This document shows positions 12,565-26,059 of a DNA stretch of 64,000 nucleotides, in pieces. Where the stretch lies: NCBI RefSeq assembly GCF_001625305.1, contig NW_017802379.1:454910-518909 (forward strand), written 5' to 3'. Numbering within the stretch: position 1 is the first letter of the stretch; each line of letters starts with the position of its first letter. Below the pieces are notes generated by a model. It did not search any database. It had not been told where the DNA came from and saw only the letters and a program-made list of their open reading frames with translations. The stretch comes from Branchiostoma belcheri (taxonomy: Eukaryota > Chordata > Leptocardii > Amphioxiformes > Branchiostomatidae). The position numbers were made by a program, and so were the translations under genes.

Positions 12565-12923
12565 TGAAATAAAGACTAAACTGTAACTTCCAACACTAGG
12601 TGTAGAATTGGGACTTACCCCAAATTTTCGGTTGACTCCATCAACCTTGTTCACGGAATGGACCCGTCTACTCTTGGAACGTGACGTCAGAGACACGTGA
12701 CCGTAGTAGCGGGTCATACGTGCCAGATAATGTGTCGCCCCCCGTCTCTGTTCAGGGTTATCTGGCACGTATGACCCGCTACTACGGTCACGTGTCTCTG
12801 ACGTCACGTTCCAAGAGTAGACGGGTCCATTCCGTGAACAAGGTTGATGGAGTCAACCGAAAATTTGGGGTAAGTCCCAATTCTATACCTAGTGTTGGAA
12901 GTTACAGTTTAGTCTTTATTTCA
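12565..12923. mobile_element. 359-bp foldback element with two 166-bp arms
   Basis: Arms 12565-12730 and 12758-12923 are reverse complements of equal length, and I find one mismatch over 166 bp. The spacer is 27 bp. The ends read TGAAATAAAGAC and GTCTTTATTTCA. Both arms carry GTGACGTCAGAGACACGTGA, so each offers CRE-like and E-box-like sites. No convincing target duplication was found. The sub-terminal words AACTGTAACTTCCAACAC and ATTGGGACTTACC recur in the hairpin element at 49226-49307, so the two belong to one family. Confidence 0.92.
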
Positions 12924-14874
12924 TAATGATTTGTACCAACACAGATGAACTTTCATGCTAAATCCATTCACTGCTTTGTGTTTTATATGAGGAAAACAGT
13001 GAGTTGAATATATAACATTTTTGGTCCATGTCATGTCACGAAACATTGCCACACGTTACAACTGCCACTTGTAAAACGATTATACAAACTGTACGCCGAG
13101 TAGTAGAAATACGAGCTCAAGGTAAAATCCTTGCAATTGTCCTCTCAAAAACACCTCAAGAATCAAACTACGATCGTACAAGAATACAACAAAACTACAC
13201 CTACATGTATCAATAGAATGGCATACAACAAATGCAGCCTGTACTTTCCAAGCACTTTTAGTTTGGATGCAGCTAAAGTATAAAGCTGCTGTGTGCCACA
13301 TTTACTACAAGGACACAGAAAGCACTGGTCACATATGCTACATGGACAGGTCAGTACTAGTGGTTTTTAGAAACACTTGCAGCAGTTGGCATCGTCCTGA
13401 GCAGTTTGTTAGACAAAGGCTTCCTAGGGATACTCTGACCTAGTCAATGTTTATCATGTTTTTGGTTGTTGTTTTGAGGTGGAAATAGATTGACATTACC
13501 CTGCCTTGCCTTTTCATTTGGTATATGGCACCATACAATATTTGCTGGACACCTTGCTGGAGAACATGTTTTTTTTGCTTTCCATTTATATCAAGTAAAC
13601 TGAGGTTTGTACAATAGAATGTCATAAACTAAGAATAATCAAATCTATTGTCAAATGCTTTGGTCTTTCACACCAACAAAGTTTTTATGATGCCAACTGC
13701 ATGAGTTCAGGTACAAGCTAAAATGCTTAGACGTATATACTACATTCATACTATAAAGCAGAGGTTACAGCACATCAGTCTACTTGTGACTTCATCTGAA
13801 AGAGCTGAAGTGACAAACGTTTTGCACAAGAGTAATGGCAGATAAAGTACAAACAACTGGAAGTTGAGAAAGCGATGAATGAGTGTGATATGACATGGTT
13901 GATGCTTATGACTCCTGGATCTCACTTTTACAGTATTGTTTTTCACTTATGTTGACTGTTTCAATCCATTGATGACAGGCAGTGGCAGCTATCAAAGATG
14001 ATGAGAATACAGCTTCATAATGGATGTTACAGCTTCTTGGTAGACAAAATCATCTGGAGTACCAAACACAACACCACAGCTGCAGGAGTGTCAGTTGTGG
14101 TGTGCTAATTATCTGAAAATTTACAATACAATAAATAATATTATTCTTACTTGCAGAGACAAACACAGATCACCTCTTAGTGTTTTCTCAACTTGTGTGA
14201 AATCACGTTATCCAACACAAATTTAACTAGTGATTAAATTTAAACTAAAAAGTACTGACAACAATTTACAGTGTTGTGAACAAAAAAATCTTAGTAAAAA
14301 GAGCATCTTGCTCCTTTTTCATCCTTGCAATTGTGCCTTTGACAGTGAGTAAGACTTTTTACCACCAGTTTGTGTATTTTTCCAGCCATACATTCTGGCA
14401 AACGTAATCAATGAAACAAGTTATGATATGAAATTTGTCTGGCCTTAGCATAATTGCATGATTCACAACCTTTCTCACATTCAACAATTATAAAAAAAAG
14501 GAGAAACAATCTTTTTTCATAAACAAGGCCCCCTATAACATTCAACTTAAATAAAAGGCGCCATAATTTATGAGATAAAACCCATCAAGCGACAAGGTTT
14601 CATAAGATCAACAAAAAAAAATAATGGAGAAAAAAAGTTGGTCTAAAATCAACCATCTATACATATAATACAAGACGCGCTGTTTTGTATCAGCTACACA
14701 GCATCTACAACCATGACAAAGGAAAACACCCAGATGCCTTCAGTACCACAAAAGTCTATCCCTACTTCTTTAAAAGCAGATACATGCAAGATGACAACAT
14801 TGATTTCGATCTATGCCTAGTAGCAGGTACTTTTCCCCCTTCAACTTGTAGTCAGTCAGCAACGACAGACGTGC
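12924..14874. other. intergenic region between FoxN promoter side and BCKDK 3' end
   Basis: No protein-coding exon is recognisable. The sequence is AT-rich, with short open frames lacking any known motif. The right part should hold the BCKDK 3' UTR. Nothing else is supported. Confidence 0.6.
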
Positions 14875-17800
14875 TCAGATGCGGAAGCTTTCGTAGTTCC
14901 CGTCGATGTGACGCAGACGCAGGTACACGTCGGTTCCGATGCCCTGCATGGTGTTGTACGTCAGAGATCCGCCCAGGTACTCGGCGTACGCTCTGGAAGT
15001 CGGGAGCCCAAATCCAAACCTAAAACAAAGGAGAAATGGATACACGAGACATCAATAATGATGTCAGAAACACAGAGTAGATGTATAGTGTCTTTGTGTT
15101 GTAGGTTTAGGAGTAAGAAGGTGTGTCTCTTAATGTTTACATTAGCTTTAATTAAACATGCTCTCAGCTACTTACAGTAACTACTAACGGTAAACAATTT
15201 CGTCCCATATTTTGAACTATACTTTTAAGTCCAATTTATGTAGAAAAAAAAATATATAAAAAGTAAAGAGGAGGGAAGTAGTGAAGACGTTAGTACAAGT
15301 GTCTGCTATGACCGTCAGGTAGATTCTCATCACTATGTTCTTCTACTTGATTGGTCGATTGAACTGTAGATTGAGATCTGATTGGTAGAGAAGGGTGAAG
15401 GACGGAATACCCATTAGAGTCCGAGTCTTCGGAGTCAGGGTTGCGAGCTTTGGGCTGCTGGCGCTTGCTGAAGACAAGAGCCAAGAAACAAAAGTATAGC
15501 CATAGCAATATACTACATCATGTGTTTAATGTGATATTTGATGATTGAAATTTGTCCACTGAACCCCACCCATGTTACACCTCACATAAAAACCCAATCG
15601 TAGTGCTAAAAACAATTACAAGATATAAAATCACTGGCCACCTATACTTGACACCTGACACCAATCTGCAAATTCACTACCAGCTCAGGTGAGATTTTGC
15701 AAAATTTTATTGAACCTGCTTCATCTATACCCTTAACAGACTGTTTTAAGTTACAAAAATCTACTTTGTTACATCTACAGGGACTATAAAAGCAGTATGT
15801 GCCCAACTCGTTGCTCATTACAGCAACATGTTTATAAAATCAATGCAATTTGCTTTATCTTTCCAATTTGAATAATTGAACTTGCATCAAATTCTGATAC
15901 CATGCAAGACAGAAGACTGTACAACATACACTGCATAACATCATCTTGCATTGTTTGTACTACCTAAAATTTCTTCTCAGGAAAAAACATTAAAATTCAT
16001 CATATCAGCTACTTTAGTAGGAATAATGCATGTTAGTATTACAATATAGTAACTTCATACATCATACTTTCATAGTGAATATACTGTAGTCATGCATGTA
16101 TCCAGAAAAAAGCATTCTGAGCCCTGTAAATAACTCCAACCATGCAGAAACAAGTGAAAAACTAAGGATGGTGCAATGACAACAACAAAACCAGCAGCGA
16201 GGACTCACCCATACATGGGGCCTGCCCCGTTGGGTCCATCGTTCATGGCTGACATCATGGTGCCCAGTCCGTCCAGGTTCTCGCTGGCCGGGTCCATCTC
16301 ACTTCCACACGTCGTGAAGTGGTACTGCATCACCTTCTCCAGGATCTCACGCGGCATGCCGCCTCCCTTGTCCGAGATTCTGAACAAAAAATTATACAAA
16401 ATAACCAAAAATTTTACAGCCAAAAACACAAAAATTTTCAAATTGGAGAACACTGGCATGTACCAGTGTTGAAATTTTCCAATTTTCAACTTTTTTCTGT
16501 CATCTTAATTTTGTATGGTGTAACATGTCCTAGGGGGTGCAGGGGCATGCTCTCCAAGGAAAATTTTGAAATCTTGACCCCTGAAATGATGTTTTCCAGC
16601 ATTTTCAGGGGGCAAATTTTGCTGGTAGACTAAGTTTTAAGACTATTGACATCGTCATATGCTGGCTGTTGTCCGTCGAAGATGACAGACTGGGCAAATT
16701 TTTGTCTGTCATGAGCAGCAAAATTCCACCAAAAGAAATACACTGCCAAGAATGCTGGTATGTACAGAATATGGTAAGTTATGATAATTTGTGATGACAC
16801 GCAAACTTTAGCCATGCTAACAAGGAATGACTTTGATTAGGTGTTACCTCATACAAGACCCCTGAGGTGGTTCAATTCTTACCTGATGATGAAGTCTACA
16901 TCGTTGTTGGCTATGGTGACAGTCACGTCAGGCATGTTGACAGGGTTGTCTGCATGCTGCTCGCAGGTCGCTCTGAAATACAGCAGAAGTACATAAAGTT
17001 TAGATCTGAGAAAGTGACTGTGTAACTTATATCATACTTTTCGTTCATGCAAACTGCCCAGGTGGGCCCTGGGTTGGGAACTTAGCATTACTGTGCTTTG
17101 GGCAGTGGGAATAGTCACACTGCTACATATTCTCCTGACATAACATCACAATACTATCTACATGTAGAAAACAACTTCTAAATCTAAATTCATCTATGCA
17201 GAAAAGAATGTTTATGTTCAAAGAAGTCAGCTAGGAAACAGAAAGTTAATCCCTAGCTGTAAACATGCCCTAGGCACTGAAATAGTTAACATTCTCCTCT
17301 CTACAGTATCTCCACAAGACACACAAACACTGAGAAAACAGGAGTTGTACTTTGCACCGACCTCATGGCATTCTTAAGAAGTTCTGGTAGGATGTAGTCC
17401 AGTGGCAGAGGAATGTAGGGGAACACAACTCCCACATGTCCGAGGACACGAACACGGGGAGCGTAGCCGTACTTGTACTCACATACTTGTCTGTAGAGGA
17501 AGGGATGGATAGTTAGTCTACTTGAAATCCAGAATTAAAATTTTAGTTGCTCTATTCTCAATTACAATTTGCTATTCTCAATTACAAATATCAATGTTAG
17601 TTGAGAGCAAAGTTTCTATCAAATTCTTCATGTATCAGATACATTAGTTGTCAAACTATTTTGTTAACCTGAAAAGTCAATCCTCAAATATCATCACTAA
17701 ATGTTAAACATGTAATACTCATAATGCATCCCTTCGCACAAGATTATATATAGACTCCTAGTACTTAGCATTAGAATATAGCGTCCCAGTATGCACTTAG

Positions 17801-20800
17801 TCTGCATCAAATCCAGAAGAACATTTGCCAAATGTTTCCTTTTAAATGTTAGTTTCTACTCTTCAAGGCTGTATAAAATTGGGACATTTAATAAAACAAC
17901 TTTTCTTTTCTAAGTGATTTGTCCATCATTAATTAAAATTCTTCAATGTTAATAATATCGTCTTTTGAGAATTCGGTAACAATGTACACTCACTACAGAT
18001 ATCTAGGTGTTCAATACATTATTGAGAAGGCCTTGTTTATTTAACACCATTTTTCTAATTGTTGCAGTTTTGGGGTACCTGCTAAATTAAGAGTTAGTGT
18101 TACTACTCGGCATGCATCCCTTTGCACAAGATTATTTCAAGCAAATGCTGCAATGCTAATGTCAATGAGGAATTTGCTCACTCAACAACTTTTTATTTAT
18201 TACATTAGCAAACAGTGTAGAAGTAATTTACCAGCTGTGTTTGCTCTGGCTCGGGTGGCCTGACCAAAAACAAACACTTGTACTACACGTTGACAGCCAT
18301 GTGGTTTTACCCATCACATATATAAGACCGCTGTCAACAACTTTATGTAGGGCAGGGGTAAGGCCTGGTCAAGGCTAACATGGGGTGAGGGCTGGGTCAT
18401 ATGTCTGTAGCTATTTTCACTGTAGTGTAAGTAATATCCTGTGTATGAAAGTGATTATGGAACTGTTTAGGTCACTAAATTGCTGTATGCTGTCTTGTTT
18501 TTGAAGGTCTTATGTCATAGCAGTAGTATTGCTCCTTTATCTGGTATATGACAATATATTACATGTATATTGTATTCAAATCATGAGAGAATGTACGCCA
18601 AAAAAACAGTTACTCAAGAAACTGGATATGATTTTGGAAATGATGATCATATTCCAAAATCATATCCAGTTGCTTGAGTACCGGGTAACTGTTTTGGCGT
18701 ATCTTATTACTTGGATGTCTACCCTTCACCGACACGAGAGAATATAGGTATGCAGACAATGTACTGTGAACTGAAAAGCTACACATTGAAACCTTCAATT
18801 TCCTTAAACAACACCTACCTGGAAAAGTCTGCCCATTTCTCTATGATCTTCTTGAGGGACATCTGGGTACAGATGATCCCCACATAGTTTGGCTGTGCAT
18901 GAAACAGATTCTGAAATAAGGAGTATGTTCATGGCTTACTGTTCACACGGGATCACTAACAACATACCTGGTAGTTCTGTTGTAATATGTTATCATCACA
19001 GAGGCCAGAAAGTAAAGAAGGCATGTAACCAGGTTCTCTCTCTCTTTCACTCACTCACTGACTCAGTCTGTCAGTCAGTCAGTCACTCCAAGAAGATGAA
19101 TGATACTGTAGAACCTGACAGAATTGGCTGGCCTGGGTGCCATCCTATTCACAGGGGCTTCCATACTTTCCACAAAAATAGACCAAATCTTCCCTATAAA
19201 GATGTTCCCCGTAGCTAATCTGATGGCACTCAGGCTTGCTGAATTCACAAAGTAAAAGCCTGGGTTCCTTGCTGTAGTTCTAGAACTGTAACATTTACCT
19301 AACCATTGGAGAACGAATAATCTTTCTCCTTTCTAACACTTCCTATAACACAGCAGCATTATGTTGTGACCCTACCTTCTCCTGATGCAGGGCTATGTGG
19401 TGCTGGGCTAACATTCGTATCCCCAGTCTCGATGTCAACATTCTGTCCAGGAAGTCTTGGATCACCTTGTATTCCTGCAATGTACATGTAGTAATAATAA
19501 AAGATAAAGGAGGATACATTACATATATATGTTAGGGACAAAACTATCATGTTCCCACACCCCTACATTCCCACACACATGTATGGTTAGGGCTAGGGTT
19601 GTCAGGACATAGGTTGATGAGTTGTTGGAACATATGGGTGTCAGAACATTGGGGTGTACCCTATATGTTAAGGACTTAGGACAATATCTTAGATTAGGAC
19701 TAAGTAAGGATTATATGAAATAGTAGCCTAGGAGACATCAATAGATCAATAGTCTTTAAGCCCAGATAATACAGTCATTAACCCTAGAACTTTCTGGGAA
19801 ATTTGTATGTGTTGGAACCTACATGTAGTTTAAGCTCTTAAAAGGGAAGTCTTCAGATAATAGAAATGACAGCCCGGTCTATATAGACCATTTAGTCTTA
19901 GTGATATACCAAAAGCACAGGTTTGTTTGTTTGTTTGTTTGTTTGTTTACCTTGATGTGCTTCCTGCTCTCCCTGAAGCCCTCTGCCAGCAGGGTGACCA
20001 CATCCTTGTGGTCGTCCAGTAGGTCTTTCACCAGCTTGGTGTACTTCTCTTCAGACTCAAAATCCTCCACCTTTTAAACAGAAACCATGCATACAACCAT
20101 CAACACAAGATCTATGATCCACTGCTCACCAAGTCATGAGTGTCATCTGCATAACGTGACACCCAAGAAGTGGTGGATTGCTCATTCCTTGACAAAAACT
20201 AGCTAGAATTGTACAATCAAAAATCTGTCCCATTTCTTATGTTGTGAAATTACTTCGAATTCCCTTACAGGTCTTACTTCCATTATAGGTCAAAATTAGC
20301 ATAAAGCTATGTTCAAACAGCAGCTTAGCCACTGGTATGGATGAGACCAAAAATCAAGTCACCATCCTAAAGACAGTTCCAGTAAGACATTAGTTATACA
20401 ATACTGAGTCTTATAGAGACATACTTACAGGAGGGAACTCTGACAGCAGGTGAAAAGAACGGATGTACAACTCATGCTGAAAGGAGAAAAAAAACATCTT
20501 TAGAACCTGGACAGGCATACGATGGTTCCATCTGAAACAACATAATTTTAACCTAGGAGGTCATTTGTAAAAAAACATGAATTCAAAGCTCCTTGTTATA
20601 ACACAGCCTTTTTTTAAATGAATCAAACCTTGATGATTGTTTGCTCATCCCTGACTTTATACTGCCATGACAATTTTCATTTCAACTTTTCAAATCATCC
20701 CCAGCATGTTGGTAAAACGGAGGCTACTTCCTAGTAGTAATGAGGTAGTACAACATTGCTGATTGGCCAACCATCTCACAATATGCAATGCTCAGCCCTA

Positions 20801-23800
20801 TAATATTTTGGTTCTCCTGACCATCTAAGCGAATGGTATCTATTTTGGGAGATGTTGTACAGCTTGCAACACAAGATAGAGTGTGATCTAACATAGACAG
20901 GAAACATGTGGCTCTGTAGGAAACAGATGCGCTCAACTCAAGATATTAAAGACAATCGCAATGTTAAATATGCTTGTAAACAACAGCTGGCATGGGTTAT
21001 GATGAGTAGATTCATTTTTGTAGTCTTTGCGTAAGTAATTTTATTATACTTTTATTTTTGATCGTCATCTCAGATTCGTTTTTTCTCTTGGATAATAGGA
21101 GTAGGGTACTTTATCAATCCCATTACTTATTAGCATTCCAATAGACTACAAGTCATACCAGTACACAATGTATTTAGCTACATGTATTATGTCTCATGGG
21201 AGTTGTTTTGTCTATTACTCCCATGATAGTAAAGACACTGGGTACAAATAATTACTGGTAATGGTACAAACAATGTTATTCATCATATGACCAGTCATAT
21301 GACAGTCACATGCTGGCTCACATTTCTATGCCCCAGAGGCTTAAAAAACTCCCCTGGAGATTATCTCAGCCTGGTTGTCAGAACTAAGTAGTTGCAAGCT
21401 TACAATGTAGATGGCCAACATCTTAAATCTGGTCAAAATCTGCTCACTACAATTAAATTGTAAAAGTTTGAATTGCTAACACTAGGTTGGTGCGCAAAGA
21501 AAAGCATACTGTCCATGCCGTATGTTCAACAGGTATGGCAGGATCTGCTGGTGAAAACAGCCCATTTGAGAATCATCCCCCGCATGTTGGTAAAACGGAG
21601 GTGGGCTACTTCCTAGTAGTAATGAGGTAGTACAACATTGCCAATTGGCCAACCATCTCACAATGCTCAGCTCTATAATGTTCAACAGGTTTACCAGGGT
21701 CTGCCAGTGAAAACAGCACATTTGAAAATCGTTATCATCAATTTATCTAGGTCAAAAGGTGAGGAGAGTTTGTTTGCTGTGTGAAGGAATCCAGCCCACC
21801 TCCTGAGCCAGCAGCTACAAAACAGGCCTGACCTGTGCACACATCATCATCAAATATTTGGGTGACACTCTGTCAGGTGGGGTACTGATAGGGGATACTT
21901 GGTGCAAAATAAGAAAATCAACCTGTAGGTAGCCTGGGTGCCAGACCCACAGCATACTAGTAGTACTAGGGTCAAAGTTATCCTGCACACTGGAAAACTC
22001 TGAGCCGAGTGTGCTGTGGGTCTGGCACCCAGGCTACCTACAGGTTGAAAATCAGAACTAGTACTATTATGAGAATAAATGAGAATACAGTAAAAATCGT
22101 TATAGAAAAGGCTCAACAACTTAAAAAGTGAATTGAACTGAACTGATGAGGAGCCATCTTATAAATCATCACCTTTGCTTTTTGAGTGCTTGAAAAATTA
22201 TAGTAAAAAGACAGAACAAGGACTGTATACAGCAATATTTGTATTCTAATAATGTCTGCGAGTGAACCGTACAAAACAAGTTACAATAGAAATACCATAA
22301 ATCTAAAGTTTGAGTTTCGTGAGACCTTACCACATGAAGGATTGTGGGATTGCAGCCAACGATGAAGGGAAGATGTCTGAAGTCACGGATGCGGTGAGCC
22401 ACGCGGACCGGTAGTTCCTTGTACAGGTACTGCGCACTCCGCTACAGAAAAAACACACAACATCAACAACGTTAAATGCTAAGGATTTTATACATCACAG
22501 CTAGATGCTGTTATACTTCAATTTCAAAATCTAAGACTAGACTGTTTGCATTTGGAGACCAATAAAAAGTCACTCCTTTTGACATATTTTGGCCAGGCAG
22601 ACAACCCAGTATTTATAGATCTTTAGCATTTTACTGATAAATACTGACCAACTTACCCTGTCCTAACTTTTAAGTTGAGACACATGCCATGGATTACTTG
22701 TTTTCAAACCAGAAGGTTGACCACAGGCGGGAAAAACAAACATTCGATTCAGGCCAATGAACTTTAAAGTAACCTTTAGAAGGGATTCCCATTTTCTAGC
22801 AGTTCAACAGAATGTAACTGTTCCTCAAGTCAAAACAGTTATTCAACACGAAAAATATATTAGAAGACTTCAATATTGCATTACTGTGAATGTTATTGGC
22901 ATTTAGTTTAACAGTTAAGTGAATAAGAAATAGGCCTGACACTAATACTACCCTCTTGGGGGAAAGCAATTATGGAAAGATCAATAAATGGAAAATCATT
23001 GATTTTCCCCTCGTTTTCCAGCATAGTATACATTAGTAGTACTCTTATCTGTTGAAGCATCCATTCTTCTGGTTCTATGGTGATGCAATCTCATAAGAGT
23101 AAGAGATTGCATCATCATAGACCCAGAAGGAATACTTTAATACTTCAACATGCTTTTATGTCACTGTAACCATGGCAACTATCTACTTATAATATTTTTT
23201 TCTGGAAGTGGCACAAATCATGATGCAACAGTTATAACGATTGCACGATTAACTATTGAAATTTTGAAATGGCTTCGCTTCCAAATTTGCTTAGAATGAT
23301 CAAGGAGCTTTCATCACAAATCTCCTTGGAATGATCAGTACGACTGTATGCCAGTAATTGACACATGGACGCCAAGAAAATATCCATGCTGGACCAGGTC
23401 CATATGTTTGTTCCCAGGGCACCAAATAACCAACCACTAGCCTATTATTAGCAGAGTTGATAGTGATGATAGCCAGGCAAGCTAATTTCCCATCTCCCAA
23501 ATGGAAACATTCCAGGACTTTGGTATTACGACCTGATGCTTTTAATGTTACAGTTTACCTTTTAAGTTTAGCTATGGAGAGTCTCAGACAACAGATAGGT
23601 CAAAAAAGGAAGGAATTTCACTCATATCTTGTACTCAATCGACATGTGCTTATCTGTGATTAGTTTCCATGGGTTGCTAACCAATGGTTAACGAAATTTC
23701 AATCATTTATTTTGCAGATACAGGCTGCACCACATTAGAATTCAAAGTTGCTTCTGTATGACCACTTGAACTTGTTGAGTATGAGGGAAGTTTGTTCAGT

Positions 23801-25824
23801 TTTGATCAAACAATTTTAAGATTCTGACACCACCCCAGTTCCAAAGGTCTACACTTTTGTTCACATGCACAGAGCATGACTTGGAGCATGCTGGCATTTT
23901 TTCAAAAAAACTTTTACTGGAATAAAAAAGAAAAGCAAACATTTCCATGTATGTCAATCAACTTCGTTCAGTTGTTCACGTAGCGCCAAGGTTCTGACTG
24001 GCACCCGTTCCAAAGTCCTTTCTGTCCACGTGCTCACAGCGTGGCTTGGAGTGGGTTTTGTGTGGTCACATATATTATGTTGACATTGTGGTAAGAACTG
24101 TAAATGTTAAACAAAGGCAGACTAGCTAGGGGGAATGCGTCCGCCCACGTGAATGCCAATGCCAATGCGTGACAAGAAAAGCCGGTCTGGGATAGGCAGT
24201 GATGCAACACCCCATATAAGTGGACTGCGCCCAAGTTAACCTCAAGCAAGGTCATGGTATTCAATTAAGGGTGAGGGACCGCGAGGCCATGTCTAGACAG
24301 CGTCTTAATCATAAGGAAAGTGGTTTCTGACACAAAAAGATGTCTTAGGGTAGATTACTACCTCTGGATCAACCTTCCTTTGTTGTAAAGAACTCTCACA
24401 GAAGTGAAAGGACTGCTATTAAACTTTTTAAAGGCTACCCTGCCCAGTCAGTCACTCATTGAGGCATCACTTACAAGAATACCCCAAACATTTGCCAAAT
24501 ACACGAGACCTGAATACACAGTGAGAGACTGTCCTGGCATGCAAGTCTTCTAATGGTAGTGTACTGTAAGTAGTGTAGATACACATTAGATATTTTGCCA
24601 AGTATGTAGCACATACTGCAGTCAAGACTGCCAGCTTAGCTTGGTATGTAGTAACGTTTACGAACAACTGTGAAAGTTTAACATACTGGCATTCTCCATA
24701 CCAACTTATCAAACTGGAGACTACTGTTAATATATTTCAGCTATCCAGTTGATGTAAGATGTTTTACCAGAATGTGGCTGTTGTCTGGAGATTTTCCAGC
24801 ATACAGGATAGTTGTGGGGGTGAGTCGCACGGATGGCTGGAAAACAAGAACAAACACACATCAGAAAATAGGACGTTATTTTTGCTCAAAGCTGTATGGA
24901 CCTGATTTTCTCACCCATGGACACAATTGGAATGAAAACATGACTTTTAAATCCTTTCAGATGTTGGGATATGCAATATTTCCAGTTGTTTTACAGCATT
25001 CTTATTATTCAAAGCAGTTGTAGCTTTCTCTTTAAACACAAAATGCTTATATAACCCTGATAAAGGTCAATCTTGTTTTTAATTTTCTTTCATCTTTGTT
25101 GTTGTTTTTCTTCTTTCCACACTGGAATCGATTTGATGTCTGCTATTGACGTCATCAATAAAAAGTTAGCGGGGCATAAAAAAGAATTGACTGTGGAAAC
25201 ATTTTTTTTTTTCGATTCCATATTTTCCATGATGCAACCATAATGGATGTTTGAAACTCCAGACTACAATGATCACCAGATTAAATTTGATACTAGTATT
25301 CTCAGCGGAACCGTATAAAAAAAATGGTTTGACGTCATTCGGGTTACAAGGCCACTCCGGCGACTCAGTATTAGTAACAAGTGACTCACGCAACTAAATA
25401 GTTCTGACATAAACTAACACAGGGATTTCTTTGTGTAGCGGCAAACAAAAATGTCGAAAGAAAAGTATGGTTGTCAAGGTTCTATGTGGCAAAATACAGA
25501 ATGGGTGATGCGGCCAAAAAATTATAAGCCTGGAAAAATACAAGAGCGCTTTGCCGTGGCGAATTTTTGAAAGCCGGCATGCAAGACTCGGTATAATTTT
25601 TAGTGAGAAAGCTAGTATGGCATTACCTTCTCTGCTGCTATGTCGATGGCGCTCTGGTTGTAGAAGGAGATGACAGATCTAGCAGAGACAGACTTGTCCC
25701 TGGGTTGAGGGACGTACGGTATACCGCTGCATCGTGGCCGACTAAAGAACAAAACGGCAGGGCAAAGCTCCAGGCTAGGGTGGGGAGGGCAAACGAAGAG
25801 CGACTTTCCGACGGTACGAAGCAT
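14875..25824 (-). CDS. BCKDK: branched-chain alpha-ketoacid dehydrogenase kinase
   Basis: BCKDK is the mitochondrial-matrix protein kinase that phosphorylates and inactivates the E1-alpha subunit of branched-chain ketoacid dehydrogenase, limiting leucine, isoleucine and valine breakdown. Eleven minus-strand coding exons join in frame: 25824-25627, 24836-24768, 22441-22331, 20476-20429, 20070-19951, 19474-19376, 18910-18819, 17490-17362, 16972-16883, 16379-16209 and 15019-14875, giving 423 residues (human 412). Landmarks: [14 protein letters not shown] near the N-terminus; [27 protein letters not shown]; the ATP-binding N box [15 protein letters not shown]; the G1 box ISDKGGGM; the G2 lid [18 protein letters not shown]; and the C-terminus ending ESFRI as in human. 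The first 30 or so residues are basic and hydrophobic, fitting a mitochondrial presequence. Start MLRTVGKS is chosen by homology, but the frame is open upstream to another ATG at 26019-26017. Introns carry many small inverted-repeat elements. Confidence 0.96.
15290..15467 (-). CDS. candidate alternative terminal exon of BCKDK
   Basis: In the last BCKDK intron a strong acceptor (pyrimidine-rich, ending GTCTTCAG) precedes an open frame of 58 residues plus stop on the minus strand. The upstream exon ends with two leftover bases, GG, and this exon starts with C then AAG. They join in frame as Gly-Lys-Arg-Gln-Gln. The peptide is basic, then acidic and serine-rich ([14 protein letters not shown]), with no known domain. 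Use of this exon would replace the last 47 residues, removing the G2 ATP-lid motif. It may instead be a chance open frame or part of an unrelated nested gene. Confidence 0.35.
18594..18701. mobile_element. 108-bp hairpin miniature element (mariner-like)
   Basis: The ends TACGCCAAAA and TTTTGGCGTA, and the inner arms ACTGGATATGATTTTGGAA and TTCCAAAATCATATCCAGT, are inverted copies around a short centre. The outermost bases are TA, which would fit the TA target duplication of Tc1/mariner miniature elements. It lies in a BCKDK intron. Confidence 0.75.
19921..19948. repeat. (GTTT)n microsatellite
   Basis: Seven copies of GTTT sit directly beside the donor of the BCKDK exon 20070-19951, within two bases of the splice site. 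Confidence 0.95.
20691..20806. repeat. dispersed repeat copy A
   Basis: About 115 bp beginning AATCATCCCCAGCATGTTGG and including ACTTCCTAGTAGTAATGAGG is repeated in the same orientation at 21571-21681 with few differences. It lies in the large intron between BCKDK coding exons 3 and 4. Confidence 0.8.
21571..21681. repeat. dispersed repeat copy B
   Basis: This is the second copy of the 20691-20806 repeat. It is flanked by a shorter direct duplication that shares ATGTTCAACAGGT and GAAAACAGC (about 21515-21570 and 21677-21735), so the locus has a partly tandem structure. Confidence 0.8.
21919..22047. mobile_element. 129-bp element with 36-bp inverted arms
   Basis: The left arm begins CAACCTGTAGGTAGCCTGGG and the right arm 22012-22047 is its reverse complement, with a central region of about 57 bp. 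The arm word GCCTGGGTGCCA recurs at about 11750, 19131 and (reversed) 26765, so it marks a common family. Confidence 0.85.
23050..23150. mobile_element. 101-bp imperfect hairpin element
   Basis: TGTTGAAGCA with GGTGATGCAATCTC pairs with GAGATTGCATCATCATAG and ATACTTCAACA across a short centre. The arms have several mismatches, so the copy is older than the 12.6-kb foldback. It lies in the intron between BCKDK coding exons 2 and 3. Confidence 0.7.
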
Positions 25825-26059
25825 GGTGGACGGCGCATTTGCGGTCGACACTCTTCCAAAAGAAACGAACGAAGGTCTTATGAGAAAAATTCTGTCCAAT
25901 TGCAGTTTAAAGAGTTCAGTTTTCTCCGGTAAGGATGCCCCATCCTCACCTTTCCACCTCCACGAAAACTCTTCTCTCTCCACGGGCCTTCTTCGACTAA
26001 ATAACAAGCCCGGACGCATGCGTGCTGACCCGGGCTTGAACTCACCCGATTCAAACGGA

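Noticed and set aside
12538-12926. Two frames on opposite strands both starting MTSETRDRSSGSYVPDN
   Set aside because: They are the same arm sequence of the foldback read from each side, not two genes.
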